Below, piece by piece: positions 44,901 through 52,843 of a DNA stretch of 64,000 nucleotides (position 1 is its first letter; every line of letters starts with the position of its first letter). The position numbers and the translations under genes are program-made. The notes under the pieces were generated by a model, which saw nothing but the letters and a program-made list of their open reading frames with translations, did no database searches and was not told the origin of the DNA. The stretch covers positions 30,226 to 94,225 of the forward strand of contig NZ_JUGR01000005.1 of the NCBI RefSeq assembly GCF_000800015.1. The letters run 5' to 3'. The stretch comes from Terriglobus sp. TAA 43 (GTDB taxonomy: Bacteria > Acidobacteriota > Terriglobia > Terriglobales > Acidobacteriaceae).

Positions 44901-45507
44901 CGCGGGTGACCGTTCTGTATCGGCCAACGATGTCTCGCACAAGCTGACCATCAGCGGTGTATACGAGCTTCCTTTCGGCCGAGGTAAGCATTTCGGTGGC
45001 AATTGGAATCCCTTTGTGGATGCGCTTCTCGGTGGATGGCAGGCGAATGGTATTTACACCCAGCAAAGCGGATTCCCGCTCGCAATCACGACGCAGGACA
45101 CGTCGCAGGCCGGCGGCAACGTACTGCGACCGAATCTCACAGGGCAGGATCCACGCACGCACGGTCCCATCTCGCAGCGTCTTGGGACCGCGAATCACAA
45201 GGCTAATGGCGCTTACATTAATCCAGCGGCCTTTTCTCAACCCGCGGCATTTACGTTTGGTAACGCCTCACGCACTATCAGCAATCTGCGCGCACCTTCG
45301 TACGAAAATGTGGACTTCTCGCTCTTTAAGAATTTCACTTTGAAGAACGAGCTAAAGCTGCAGATTCGAGGCGAAGCTTTTAACGCTCTTAACCAGGTAG
45401 TGTTTGGCTCTCCTGTCACGAATCTGTCCAACGCACAGTTTGGCCAGATCAGTGTTCAAAGCAATACACCACGGCAGTTGCAGTTTGCCGCGAAACTTCT
45501 TTTTTAA
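41977..45507 (+). CDS. Oar-like TonB-dependent receptor 3
   Basis: 1176 residues from an ATG after GAGGTCAG. The signal peptide ends ALPSAAQ. The carboxypeptidase-like domain (ASLRGTVQDSSGAPIANAQV) covers about residues 46-130. The plug has LPLNQRNPYALVFLLPGSVG and ISINGGRPGSADILVDGIPA. The barrel ends LQFAAKLLF with terminal Phe. An outer-membrane importer; with the adjacent sulfatase, a sulfated glycan or its fragments is a reasonable guess (inference). It probably responds to the divergent membrane-anchored regulator. A strong terminator follows. Confidence 0.92.
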   Translation: MYRRTPAFSRRTVGRALSNSVLSFSLVLPIGLAAVTALPSAAQVVTASLRGTVQDSSGAPIANAQVKVVNTATNVVTQAHTDDNGRFVFASLEPGGPYTLSVTANGFKTDQRNGITLAVSQIADIEVPLQIGSASETVEVQADVPQIETSTGAISGLVENRSIVNLPLNQRNPYALVFLLPGSVGSVGTAYNSSNISINGGRPGSADILVDGIPASPPLANPINGFAVFPSVDAVDEFKVLTNGYSAEFGRSGSGIINLILKSGTNKPHGSLYDFVRNSAMDANDWFSKLNNRALPQFTRNQFGGSIQAPVVIPHLYNGRDKTFFLFSYEGLKQGTGTSTNMVVPTAAQRAGDFSATGIPAIYDPTTTVAAGSAYTRTAFAGNMIPKTRLDPVAQNIVKYWPLPNIANAAYGANNYFATGVNQVNINTYDAKVDQVFNDRNRMFARYSGRRLSQPATLFEDPSIAVAQNNAGQQPQNSNSVAVDYTRTQSPTLVFEARYGYSRVALDFRSVSDGFDPTANLGMPSYISANADHLQFPGIAPANYQGLGSAGQGTTRHAGYEAHLLGVNITKVKGNHVLKFGGEGRLMRANDTESGNSVGGFSFPKTHTQQNPNNAVGGDGFASFLLGLGTGTMTINSKDGATQSFYYAGYIQDDWKANSKLTLNLGLRWDVEIPRTERHDRMEVFDPSATSPLASVYSGAKGGLRFMGVNGTSRRQYDPRWKDWSPRFGFAYQVDSKTAIRGAYGIYFNPSMRAAAATIGNVGFSASTTFDAVPGNITLSGATLSNPFPNGIAKPAGSSQGLSTAIGQTFETPLAGDNRVGYTQSYDLDVQRQLPWSVLVEAAYVGSHGVHLNRAGENDFLLNQLPISVVQQYGTALQQSVANPFYGTITTGTLSSQTIARRYLLAPFPQYVQVQASYPTGGFSQYDSFQLKVTKRAAHGLTLLLAFTGSKLFDNYSNISNVGNQAGGIQDIYNPAGDRSVSANDVSHKLTISGVYELPFGRGKHFGGNWNPFVDALLGGWQANGIYTQQSGFPLAITTQDTSQAGGNVLRPNLTGQDPRTHGPISQRLGTANHKANGAYINPAAFSQPAAFTFGNASRTISNLRAPSYENVDFSLFKNFTLKNELKLQIRGEAFNALNQVVFGSPVTNLSNAQFGQISVQSNTPRQLQFAAKLLF

Positions 45508-45526
45508 CTAGTTGGGGAAAAACAAC

Positions 45527-45558
45527 GGTGGCGGCAAGAGAATTATCTTGCCGCCACC
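45527..45558. terminator. Bidirectional terminator
   Basis: GGTGGCGGCAAGA and TCTTGCCGCCACC form a 13-bp perfect stem with a 6-nt loop, then ATTCTTTT. It lies between convergent TonB receptor 3 and the GntP gene. Confidence 0.85.
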
Positions 45559-45577
45559 ATTCTTTTGGGTCGAGTTA

Positions 45578-46933
45578 TTAGGCCAGAATTAGTTGCAGCA
45601 AGCAGGCTAAGCCGAAAGCGACCAGGGACAGTATGGTTTCCACCACTGTCCATGACTTCAACGTGTCAGCGACTGACATGCCGCTGTATTCCTTCACCAA
45701 CCAAAAACCACCATCGTTCACGTGAGAGAAGCCCGTGGCACCAGCGCCAGTAGCAATCGCGAGAAACTCAGGTCGGACACCGGTCATGGCAAGTGCCATG
45801 GGGGCGACGATGCTGCTGGCAGTGGCCATGGCGACTGTCGTGGATCCCGTTGCGAGGCGGATAAAGGTTGCCAGCAGCCATGCCAAAAGAAGCAAAGGAA
45901 CATGTGTTTTCAATGCATAACCAAGCAGCACTGTGCTGACACCACTGTCGATGAGAACACGCCCAAAGCCGCCACCCGCGCCAACCAGCAATGTCACTGT
46001 GGCAGTGGGAGCGAGACATTCGTTCGTAAAGCGAAGTACCTGATCGCGTGTGAAGCCGCGGCGCAGGCCAAGCTGGTACATACTCAAGAGCGTTGCAACC
46101 AGAAGGGCTACGTCCGCATTGCCGAGAAAGTGCAGGATTAGATTTGCGCGGCTTCCAACTGCGGTAAATTTATCTGCCCAGCTACCCACCAGCATCAGCA
46201 GTACGGGCAGAAGAATCATCGAGACACTGGTCAGAAACGATGGAAGCTGACGCTTCTGGTCGGTGTGTACAAATGCATCGCTCAATGCCGTGTGTTGTGG
46301 TGCTCCGATGTGTTTTGAGATGAAGCCGGACCAGATGGGACCCGCAAGAATTGCGGCTGGGATGCCTACGAGCAGTGCCCACCCGATGGTCTTGCCGAGA
46401 TCTGCTTGGAATGCGGTTGCTGCCATCAAAGCCGCAGGATGAGGTGGCAGAAGTCCATGCACCATCGCGACTCCTGCGGCCATGGGAAGCAAGGTGGTGA
46501 CAAGAGAACGGTTCGTCTTTTTTGCCACGTTATAAGCGAGCGGCATCAGCAGAACCAGTGCGACCTCAAAGAATACGGGGATGCCAACGATGATGCCAGC
46601 GCACAACATGGCCCACGGAACATGCCGCGGTCCGAACGCATCCACAAGGCTTTGAGCGATACGTTCGGCTGCACCAGACTCTGCCAGCATCTTTCCAAGC
46701 ATGGTGCCAAGTGCCACCACAATGGCGACATGGCCAAGCGTGTTGCCGAGGCCAGTCTCAAAAGAAGTGACAACTTTGGGTAGTGCCATACCTGAGGCTA
46801 TGGCCAGCCCAATAGAGCACAGGATAAGCGTAAGAAACGGATTTAACCGCACCCACACGATGAGCAGGATCAACACAACGACTGAGATCGCTGCAGTGCT
46901 AAGCAAAAAAATCGAGTGGGTGTCGGTCATCAT
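45578..46933 (-). CDS. GntP-family permease
   Basis: 451 residues and about 12-14 helices. GntP signatures are GNTLGHVAIVVALGTMLGKM, LAESGAAERIA, GIIVGIPVFFEVALVLLMPL, GVAMVHGLLPPHPAALMAAT and LVGAGGGFGRVLIDSGVSTV. The family imports gluconate and other hydroxy-acids, and some members carry D-serine (DsdX) or amino-acid-like solutes. It follows ridA by 3 nt in an operon with a D-aminoacylase, so uptake of a D-amino acid or N-acyl derivative is more likely here than gluconate; this is inference from context. Confidence 0.92.
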   Translation of the reverse strand: MMTDTHSIFLLSTAAISVVVLILLIVWVRLNPFLTLILCSIGLAIASGMALPKVVTSFETGLGNTLGHVAIVVALGTMLGKMLAESGAAERIAQSLVDAFGPRHVPWAMLCAGIIVGIPVFFEVALVLLMPLAYNVAKKTNRSLVTTLLPMAAGVAMVHGLLPPHPAALMAATAFQADLGKTIGWALLVGIPAAILAGPIWSGFISKHIGAPQHTALSDAFVHTDQKRQLPSFLTSVSMILLPVLLMLVGSWADKFTAVGSRANLILHFLGNADVALLVATLLSMYQLGLRRGFTRDQVLRFTNECLAPTATVTLLVGAGGGFGRVLIDSGVSTVLLGYALKTHVPLLLLAWLLATFIRLATGSTTVAMATASSIVAPMALAMTGVRPEFLAIATGAGATGFSHVNDGGFWLVKEYSGMSVADTLKSWTVVETILSLVAFGLACLLQLILA

Positions 46934-46936
46934 CCT

Positions 46937-47329
46937 TTACTTGGCGGGATACTTGTAAGCAACGCAGTCAATTTCAACTTTGCAATCCACCACCATCTTC
47001 GTTTCCACACATGCACGCGCCGGGGGATTTTCACCGAAGTACTGACGGAAGACGCCATTGAACGCAGCGAAGTCGCGCGCATCATCAAGCCACACGCCAC
47101 AGCGTACGATGTGCTCTGGGCCGTAGCCGGCTTCCTCTACAATCGCCATCATGTTCTTGATTGCCTGATGTGACTGCGCAACGACATTGCCCACGATGAC
47201 TTCGCCATTCACCATGGGAACCTGGCCGCTGACGAATAACCATCCATTTGCTTCAACGGCTCGTGCGAAGGGCATGTGTGAACCGCCCTGTCCTTTGCCG
47301 CCTTCTACTCCGTAACGCTTGATGCTCAT
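46937..47329 (-). CDS. RidA-family enamine/imine deaminase
   Basis: The ATG at 47329 after AGGAGAAGGT gives 130 residues, normal for RidA; the frame to 47362 is upstream noise. Family features are GGSHMPFARAVEANGWLFVS, SGQVPMVNGEV, ENPPARACVETKMVVDCKVE and the terminal IDCVAY. The conserved Arg that binds the substrate carboxylate is in PARACVE. RidA hydrolyses reactive 2-aminoacrylate and other enamines released by PLP dehydratases. That fits the divergent DSD1-like enzyme and the D-aminoacylase in the same operon. It overlaps neither neighbour (22 nt and 3 nt gaps). Confidence 0.9.
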   Translation of the reverse strand: MSIKRYGVEGGKGQGGSHMPFARAVEANGWLFVSGQVPMVNGEVIVGNVVAQSHQAIKNMMAIVEEAGYGPEHIVRCGVWLDDARDFAAFNGVFRQYFGENPPARACVETKMVVDCKVEIDCVAYKYPAK

Positions 47330-47351
47330 ACCTTCTCCTGTTGCAAATGGT

Positions 47352-48803
47352 TCATGCTGCATGTGATTGCCGCGGCAGGAACTTGCCGCCGCGTTGTGTT
47401 GTGACTGTACCGTTTGTGATGGAAGCTATTCCGTTCACCCACACGTGGTGAATGCCGATGCTGGGTTGAGTAGAATCTGTCCACGTTGCCGCATCGCGCA
47501 CAGTTGCCGGATCGAAGAGAACCAGGTCAGCGGCGAAGCCTTCGCGAATCAATCCACGATCGCGCAATCCGAGCGTTTGTGCTGACAGCCCTGTCATCTT
47601 ATGGACAGCGGTGGGAAGATCGAAGAGTTGCTCCTCGCGACTGTAGTATCCAAGAACTCGCGGGAACGTTCCCCACAAGCGTGGATGCGGACGCGGATCA
47701 TGCGGAAGGCCATCGCTTCCTACCATCACTGCGGGATGCCGTAGAACACGCTTCACATCCTCCGGCGACATGTTGTGATAAATAGCCCCTGCAGGCATCA
47801 ATGCCTTTGCAGCTTCCAGCTGAGTTTTGTTCCACTGCGCTGCAATTTCTGCAAGCGCTCTACCGGAAACCTCGGGATGTGGCTCACTCCAAGTGATACG
47901 AATCTCGATGCGCTCGTCTACCTGGCGGAGATCAAGCATGCTGCTGCTGGCGGTGTAGGGATAGCAGTCGCAATGTACCGTTTGCTTTATGCGTGCCTTA
48001 TCCAGCAGTGCAAGAACATCGGTGGTGCGACCCCAGTTGTCAGGACCTGCGCACTTCAGATGTGAGATCAATACGGGCACCGGTTGCGACGAGCGTCCCA
48101 CGGCGAAGCTTTCTTCCATCGCATCCAGAATTGCGGCGGTCTCGCTGCGCATATGCGTTGCGTACATGGCGCCTGCGTCGCCCAATGGTTCCGCTACGCC
48201 AAGCACTTCTTCCAGTGTCGCGGAATATGCCGAGAGGTAAGCGAGGCCTGTGCTTAGTCCAAGCGCTCCGTGTTCAAGAGCGTCTTGCAGTTGTGATCGC
48301 ATCGCGTTGACTTCGTTGGATGTAGCGGCTCGGTCCAGGCGGTCGAGGTGATTTGCGCGCAGTGTTGTGTGGCCCACCAATGCCATGACATTTACGGATG
48401 GTTTAGCCGCGTTCACTGCGTGAAGGTAGTCTGCAAATCCGCGATACTGCATCATCGCCGGCTTCCCGAGTAGTTCCATGGGATCGGGAAGAGGATTGGT
48501 CGGTAGTACGGGTGATGCGCTGATGCCGCAGTTGCCGACGACAACGGTAGTGACACCTTGTGTCAGCTTGGGCAGCATGGCGGGCGTTTCGATGACGCTG
48601 GTGTCGTCGTGGGTGTGTGGGTCAATGAAGCCGGGTGACAACACGAGTCCTTTTGCGTCGACTGTATTTTCCGCACGCCATGTGCTGTTTGCGTCGACCC
48701 GTACGATACGTCCCGCGTGTACAGCAACGATGCTTTCACGAGGGGCGTCGCCGCTGCCATCGATCAGCAGTGCTCCGCGAATCAGCAAGTCACATTCCGG
48801 CAT
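47352..48803 (-). CDS. N-acyl-D-amino-acid deacylase (D-aminoacylase)
   Basis: The ATG at 48803 after GGAGG gives 483 residues; the frame is open to 48848. An amidohydrolase-superfamily enzyme: LLIRGALLIDGSGDAPRES, VLSPGFIDPHTHDDTSVIET (HxH, about H63/H65), VVGNCGISASPV, LSTGLAYLSAY, YATHMRSETAAILDAMEESF, VLISHLKCAGPDNWGR, MVGSDGLPHDPRPHPRLWGT and FAADLVLFDPATV. The conserved Cys of CGIS bridges zinc in D-aminoacylases. It removes the acyl group from N-acyl-D-amino acids. No signal peptide, so cytoplasmic. First gene of the deacylase-ridA-gntP operon. Confidence 0.93.
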   Translation of the reverse strand: MPECDLLIRGALLIDGSGDAPRESIVAVHAGRIVRVDANSTWRAENTVDAKGLVLSPGFIDPHTHDDTSVIETPAMLPKLTQGVTTVVVGNCGISASPVLPTNPLPDPMELLGKPAMMQYRGFADYLHAVNAAKPSVNVMALVGHTTLRANHLDRLDRAATSNEVNAMRSQLQDALEHGALGLSTGLAYLSAYSATLEEVLGVAEPLGDAGAMYATHMRSETAAILDAMEESFAVGRSSQPVPVLISHLKCAGPDNWGRTTDVLALLDKARIKQTVHCDCYPYTASSSMLDLRQVDERIEIRITWSEPHPEVSGRALAEIAAQWNKTQLEAAKALMPAGAIYHNMSPEDVKRVLRHPAVMVGSDGLPHDPRPHPRLWGTFPRVLGYYSREEQLFDLPTAVHKMTGLSAQTLGLRDRGLIREGFAADLVLFDPATVRDAATWTDSTQPSIGIHHVWVNGIASITNGTVTTQRGGKFLPRQSHAA

Positions 48804-48887
48804 GGTGGCCTCCGCTGGTCTGGATTTGGTCGTCGGCGATATGCTCAAAGTTAGTCACAGATAAAGCATCGCAAATGTGGAGGCAGC

Positions 48888-50144
48888 TTGGCCAGCGAAC
48901 AGATTTTCCCCAAGGGACTTGGCGGTTTGGGAACCGTGGAAGAGATTGAGGCAGTAGGTGCGCGTGGATGGAATGTTCTGCGCGAGGATCTGAGCCTGCC
49001 TGTCGCGGTCCTGGTGAAGCCGCGGGTGGAACACAATCTCCGCTGGATGACCGAATTTGTGCAGAAATACGGTGTTTTTCTGGCTCCACATGGCAAAACG
49101 ACCATGGCTGCCAAGCTGTTCGGCCGCCAGATGGATGAGGGCGCATGGGGCATTACTTTGGCGACGGCGCAGCAGTGCGCGGTCGCTCATGCCCATGGCG
49201 TGCGACGCATTCTGATGGCGAATGAACTGATCGGCCGTGCGAATTTCGAACTGGTGAGTGACATTATTGCCGGTGGGACGACCTTTTACACGTTGGTTGA
49301 CTCGCCAGATCTGGTCTGCCAACTCGGCTCGTTTTTTCAGGGGCGAGGACAGAAGCTTCGTGTGTTGGTGGAGTTAGGTGTCAACGGTGGTCGAACGGGG
49401 ACGCGAACGGATGAGCAGACACAAGCCGTCGTGGACGCCATTGCACAATGGAGCGGGAGCCTTCTGCTTTGCGGTGTTGAGGTCTACGAAGGAGTGTTGA
49501 AGGACGAAGCTGGCATCCGGGAATATCTTGGTCGCGCCGTTGATACAGTGAAGCAGTTGCAGAAGCAGGGAGCCTTTGCGCAGGACGAGCGGGTGATCCT
49601 GAGTGGTGCGGGTTCCGCTTGGTATGACGTGGTTGCGGATGTCTTCGCCGCCGTCCGTGACGAGGTCGATGTTGTTCTGCGGCCAGGTTGCTACCTGACT
49701 TCGGACGCAGGTATTTACCGTGTCGCACAGCAGGAGATCGGGCAACGAAACAGCATCGCCCGAGCAGTGGATACGGACCGCGGTTCGACGTTGCAGTCCG
49801 CTCTCGAGGTATGGGCTTATGTGCAGTCTGTGCCGGAGCCGGGGCTTGCCATTGTTGGCATGGGGAAGCGCGATGTCGCGTTTGATTCGGGGCTTCCGGT
49901 AGCGGTCTGGCATTTTCGTCCAGGTGTACACCGGGAACCAGCGCGAGCTTCTTCTGCATGGGAGACGGTGAAGCTGATGGATCAGCACGCGTATCTTCAA
50001 GTACCGCAGGATGCTGATATTAAAGTTGGCGACATGCTTGGGTTCGAGATATCGCACCCATGTTTGACTTTCGACAAGTGGCGCTATGTCGCCATGGTGG
50101 ATGAGAGCTATAACGTGCTGGAAGCTATACCGACTTACTTCTGA
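48888..50144 (+). CDS. DSD1/D-threonine-aldolase-like PLP enzyme
   Basis: 418 residues from a TTG start with GGAGG four bases upstream; no ATG is available before residue 50, and the N-terminus matches the family from the start. Fold-type III (alanine-racemase-like) PLP enzyme: PVAVLVKPRVEHNLRWMTEF, FLAPHGKTTMAAKLFGRQM (PLP Lys near residue 70), VELGVNGGRTGTR, LSGAGSAWYDVV and LRPGCYLTSDAG. The C-terminal ISHPCLTFDKW contains the His-x-Cys zinc pair of eukaryotic-type D-serine dehydratase. It should deaminate D-serine (or a related 3-hydroxy-D-amino acid) or cleave D-threonine. It diverges from the deacylase operon by 84 nt. Confidence 0.88.
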   Translation: MASEQIFPKGLGGLGTVEEIEAVGARGWNVLREDLSLPVAVLVKPRVEHNLRWMTEFVQKYGVFLAPHGKTTMAAKLFGRQMDEGAWGITLATAQQCAVAHAHGVRRILMANELIGRANFELVSDIIAGGTTFYTLVDSPDLVCQLGSFFQGRGQKLRVLVELGVNGGRTGTRTDEQTQAVVDAIAQWSGSLLLCGVEVYEGVLKDEAGIREYLGRAVDTVKQLQKQGAFAQDERVILSGAGSAWYDVVADVFAAVRDEVDVVLRPGCYLTSDAGIYRVAQQEIGQRNSIARAVDTDRGSTLQSALEVWAYVQSVPEPGLAIVGMGKRDVAFDSGLPVAVWHFRPGVHREPARASSAWETVKLMDQHAYLQVPQDADIKVGDMLGFEISHPCLTFDKWRYVAMVDESYNVLEAIPTYF

Positions 50145-50150
50145 TCTTTA

Positions 50151-50180
50151 TTGTGGGCCGCTGGGAACAGCGGCCCACAA
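50151..50180. terminator. Bidirectional terminator
   Basis: TTGTGGGCCGCTG and CAGCGGCCCACAA form a 13-bp perfect stem with loop GGAA. It lies between the DSD1-like gene and convergent kdpC. Confidence 0.85.
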
Positions 50181-50192
50181 CGTTTGGTGCGA

Positions 50193-50759
50193 TTACTGGG
50201 CCCCAGTTGCCGTCATCTGCGAAAGAGCCAGATTCAATGCCAGGACATTGACTCGTGGTTCGCCCAAGATGCCTAGCTGTCGCGGTTGAATCTGCCGTGC
50301 GATCAGTGCGTTGATGGTGTCTTGCGAGACGTGGCGCTGCTGTGCAACGCGCGGGGCTTGATAATACGCGGCTGCTGGAGTGATATCCGGATCCAAACCT
50401 GATCCCGAAGCCGTAACCAAATCTACTGGGACCGCTTGGCCTGCGGACTCAGTCTTTACGCTGGCTGCGACGCGATCCATCAACGATTTGTTGGTGGGGC
50501 CATAGTTCGATCCAGAGGACGACGTAGCATCGTAGCCTGTACCTGCGGCAGAAGGACGGCTATGAAAGTAGCTATCGCCTGTGAAGGGTTGCCCGATGAT
50601 TGCCGAGCCGATAGTCTCGCCATTCCTCGTAATCATCTGCCCATTTGCCTTGCCTCTCATGGCAAGTTGAGCGATAGCAGTGATGGCAAGGGGATAGGCA
50701 ATGCCGAGAAGAAATGCCGTAACTACCGTATAGATACATGCGATACGAACGAGTTTCAT
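50193..50759 (-). CDS. kdpC: Potassium-transporting ATPase KdpC subunit
   Basis: The ATG at 50759 after GGAAGACC gives 188 residues, the usual KdpC size. One N-terminal transmembrane helix (IACIYTVVTAFLLGIAYPLA), then a periplasmic domain with IGSAIIGQPFTGDSYFHSRP, SAAGTGYDATSSSGSNYGPT, SGSGLDPDITPAAAYYQAPR and the C-terminal LGILGEPRVNVLALNLAL. KdpC is needed for assembly and activity of the KdpFABC pump. Last gene of the structural operon, 22 nt after kdpB. Confidence 0.95.
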   Translation of the reverse strand: MKLVRIACIYTVVTAFLLGIAYPLAITAIAQLAMRGKANGQMITRNGETIGSAIIGQPFTGDSYFHSRPSAAGTGYDATSSSGSNYGPTNKSLMDRVAASVKTESAGQAVPVDLVTASGSGLDPDITPAAAYYQAPRVAQQRHVSQDTINALIARQIQPRQLGILGEPRVNVLALNLALSQMTATGAQ

Positions 50760-50781
50760 GAGGTCTTCCAGTCTCTGGCAA

Positions 50782-52824
50782 CTACGCCAGGTGAAGTGCA
50801 ACGATGACCATGTCCAGAAGCTTGATTCCGATGAATGGAACGATAATTCCACCCAGCCCGTAGACGATGAGATTGCGCTGAAGTAAAGCGGCAGCCGACA
50901 TCGGACGATACTTCACACCGCGCAGGGCCAACGGAATCAGGCCGACAATAACCAGCGCATTGAAGATCACCGCGGATAGAACAGCCGACTCTGCGTTATG
51001 CAGATGCATTACGTTGAGCGCGTTTAATACAGGGAATACGCCGGCGAACATCGCTGGGATAATTGCGAAGTATTTTGCGACATCATTCGAGATGGAGAAT
51101 GTCGTGAGTGCGCCGCGCGTCATGAGCAACTGCTTTCCAATGCCGACAATCTCGATAAGTTTGGTCGGGTTGGAGTCCAGATCAACCATGTTGCCAGCTT
51201 CTTTCGCAGCTTGTGTGCCACTGTTCATAGCGACACCTACGTCTGCCTGGGCAAGCGCAGGCGCGTCGTTTGTACCATCACCCGTCATTGCGACGAGCTT
51301 GCCTTCCGATTGTTCGCGCTTGATCAGGTCCATCTTGTCTTTTGGTTTTGCTTCGGCAAGGAAGTCGTCGACGCCCGCCTCCCGCGCAATCGCTGCCGCG
51401 GTCAAGGGATTGTCGCCCGTGATCATGATGGTGCGAATGCCCATGGCACGCAGGTGATCAAAGCGTTCCTTCATGCCACCCTTGACGATATCTTTCAGAT
51501 GGATGACACCAAGGGCGCGACCATTCTCAGCTACGACAAGCGGAGTTCCACCCTTTCGCGCAATCTCTTCGACGGAAGTACGAACGGCTTCCGGCATTGC
51601 GGAGTTGTGATCGGCTAGGTAGCGCGAAATCGCATCGACGGCGCCTTTACGAATGGAACGGCCGTCCACTTCGATGCCGCTCATGCGTGTTGTCGCGGAG
51701 AAAGGAACAAACTCCGCGTGTAGCTCGCCCAACTCCCGCCCGCGAAGGTTGTACTGTTCTTTCGCGAGCACCACGATAGAACGCCCTTCCGGAGTTTCAT
51801 CGGATAAGGAGGAGAGCTGTGACGCATCTGCAAGCTGTTCCGCTGTGACACCCGGCGCAGGTACAAACTCAGATGCCTGTCGATTGCCGATGGTGATGGT
51901 GCCGGTCTTGTCCAGTAGCAATGTGTTCACGTCGCCCGCTGCTTCCACCGCGCGGCCGGATGTTGCCAGAACATTGTGCTGCACCAAGCGATCCATACCG
52001 GCAATACCAATGGCCGAAAGCAGGCCGCCGATGGTGGTAGGGATAAGGCAGACCAGAAGTGAGATCAGCACGAAGGCTGTTTGCGGCGCACTGGAATAGA
52101 TGGCGAACGGTTGCAAAGTAACGACCGCAAGCAGGAAGGTGATGGTGAGCCCCGCAAGAAGAATGTTCAATGCAATTTCGTTGGGTGTCTTCTGGCGTTC
52201 TGCACCTTCCACGAGCGCAATCATGCGATCAAGAAATGTCTCACCTGGGTTGGATGTGATGCGAATGGTGAGTATGTCTGAAAGGACACGTGTCCCGCCT
52301 GTTACCGCTGAGCGATCGCCGCCTGCCTCTCGAATTACAGGTGCCGATTCACCCGTGATCGCCGATTCGTCTACGGAGGCCGCGCCCTCTGTGACTTCGC
52401 CATCGCCCGGAATCATTTGTCCTGCTGTAACTCGAACGACGTCGCCTGAACGCAGATGAGAACTGGGAACTTCTTCGAGCGCACCTGACTTTGAAAGTCG
52501 ATGTGCTGTTGTTTCCGACTTAGCCTGACGCAACGCGTCCGCCTGCGCCTTGCCGCGGCCTTCGGCCATCGCTTCAGCAAAGTTGGCGAACAATACGGTG
52601 AACCACAGCCAGAGTGTGATCTGGAGGTTAAAACGGAAGTGGCCGGTATGCGTGGACATGCTGACGATGAGCAGGACAGCTGTGAGGACGCTGCCAATTT
52701 CCACGACGAACATGACGGGGTTTTTCATCATCACACGCGGATGAAGCTTTGCAATCGCATCCCATGCCGCACGACGCATAATGTGCGGGTCGAATAAGGA
52801 GCGACGTTTTGCTTGACTAGACAT
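50782..52824 (-). CDS. kdpB: Potassium-transporting ATPase KdpB catalytic subunit
   Basis: 680 residues. P-type ATPase: actuator loop [16 protein letters not shown], phosphorylation Asp305 in [16 protein letters not shown], nucleotide-binding segment [20 protein letters not shown], hinge [20 protein letters not shown] and [20 protein letters not shown]. It uses ATP to drive K+ uptake through KdpA. Full length with no odd residues. Lies between kdpA and kdpC with short gaps. Confidence 0.97.
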   Translation of the reverse strand: MSSQAKRRSLFDPHIMRRAAWDAIAKLHPRVMMKNPVMFVVEIGSVLTAVLLIVSMSTHTGHFRFNLQITLWLWFTVLFANFAEAMAEGRGKAQADALRQAKSETTAHRLSKSGALEEVPSSHLRSGDVVRVTAGQMIPGDGEVTEGAASVDESAITGESAPVIREAGGDRSAVTGGTRVLSDILTIRITSNPGETFLDRMIALVEGAERQKTPNEIALNILLAGLTITFLLAVVTLQPFAIYSSAPQTAFVLISLLVCLIPTTIGGLLSAIGIAGMDRLVQHNVLATSGRAVEAAGDVNTLLLDKTGTITIGNRQASEFVPAPGVTAEQLADASQLSSLSDETPEGRSIVVLAKEQYNLRGRELGELHAEFVPFSATTRMSGIEVDGRSIRKGAVDAISRYLADHNSAMPEAVRTSVEEIARKGGTPLVVAENGRALGVIHLKDIVKGGMKERFDHLRAMGIRTIMITGDNPLTAAAIAREAGVDDFLAEAKPKDKMDLIKREQSEGKLVAMTGDGTNDAPALAQADVGVAMNSGTQAAKEAGNMVDLDSNPTKLIEIVGIGKQLLMTRGALTTFSISNDVAKYFAIIPAMFAGVFPVLNALNVMHLHNAESAVLSAVIFNALVIVGLIPLALRGVKYRPMSAAALLQRNLIVYGLGGIIVPFIGIKLLDMVIVALHLA

Positions 52825-52843
52825 ACTCGTATCTCTTTCTCAG

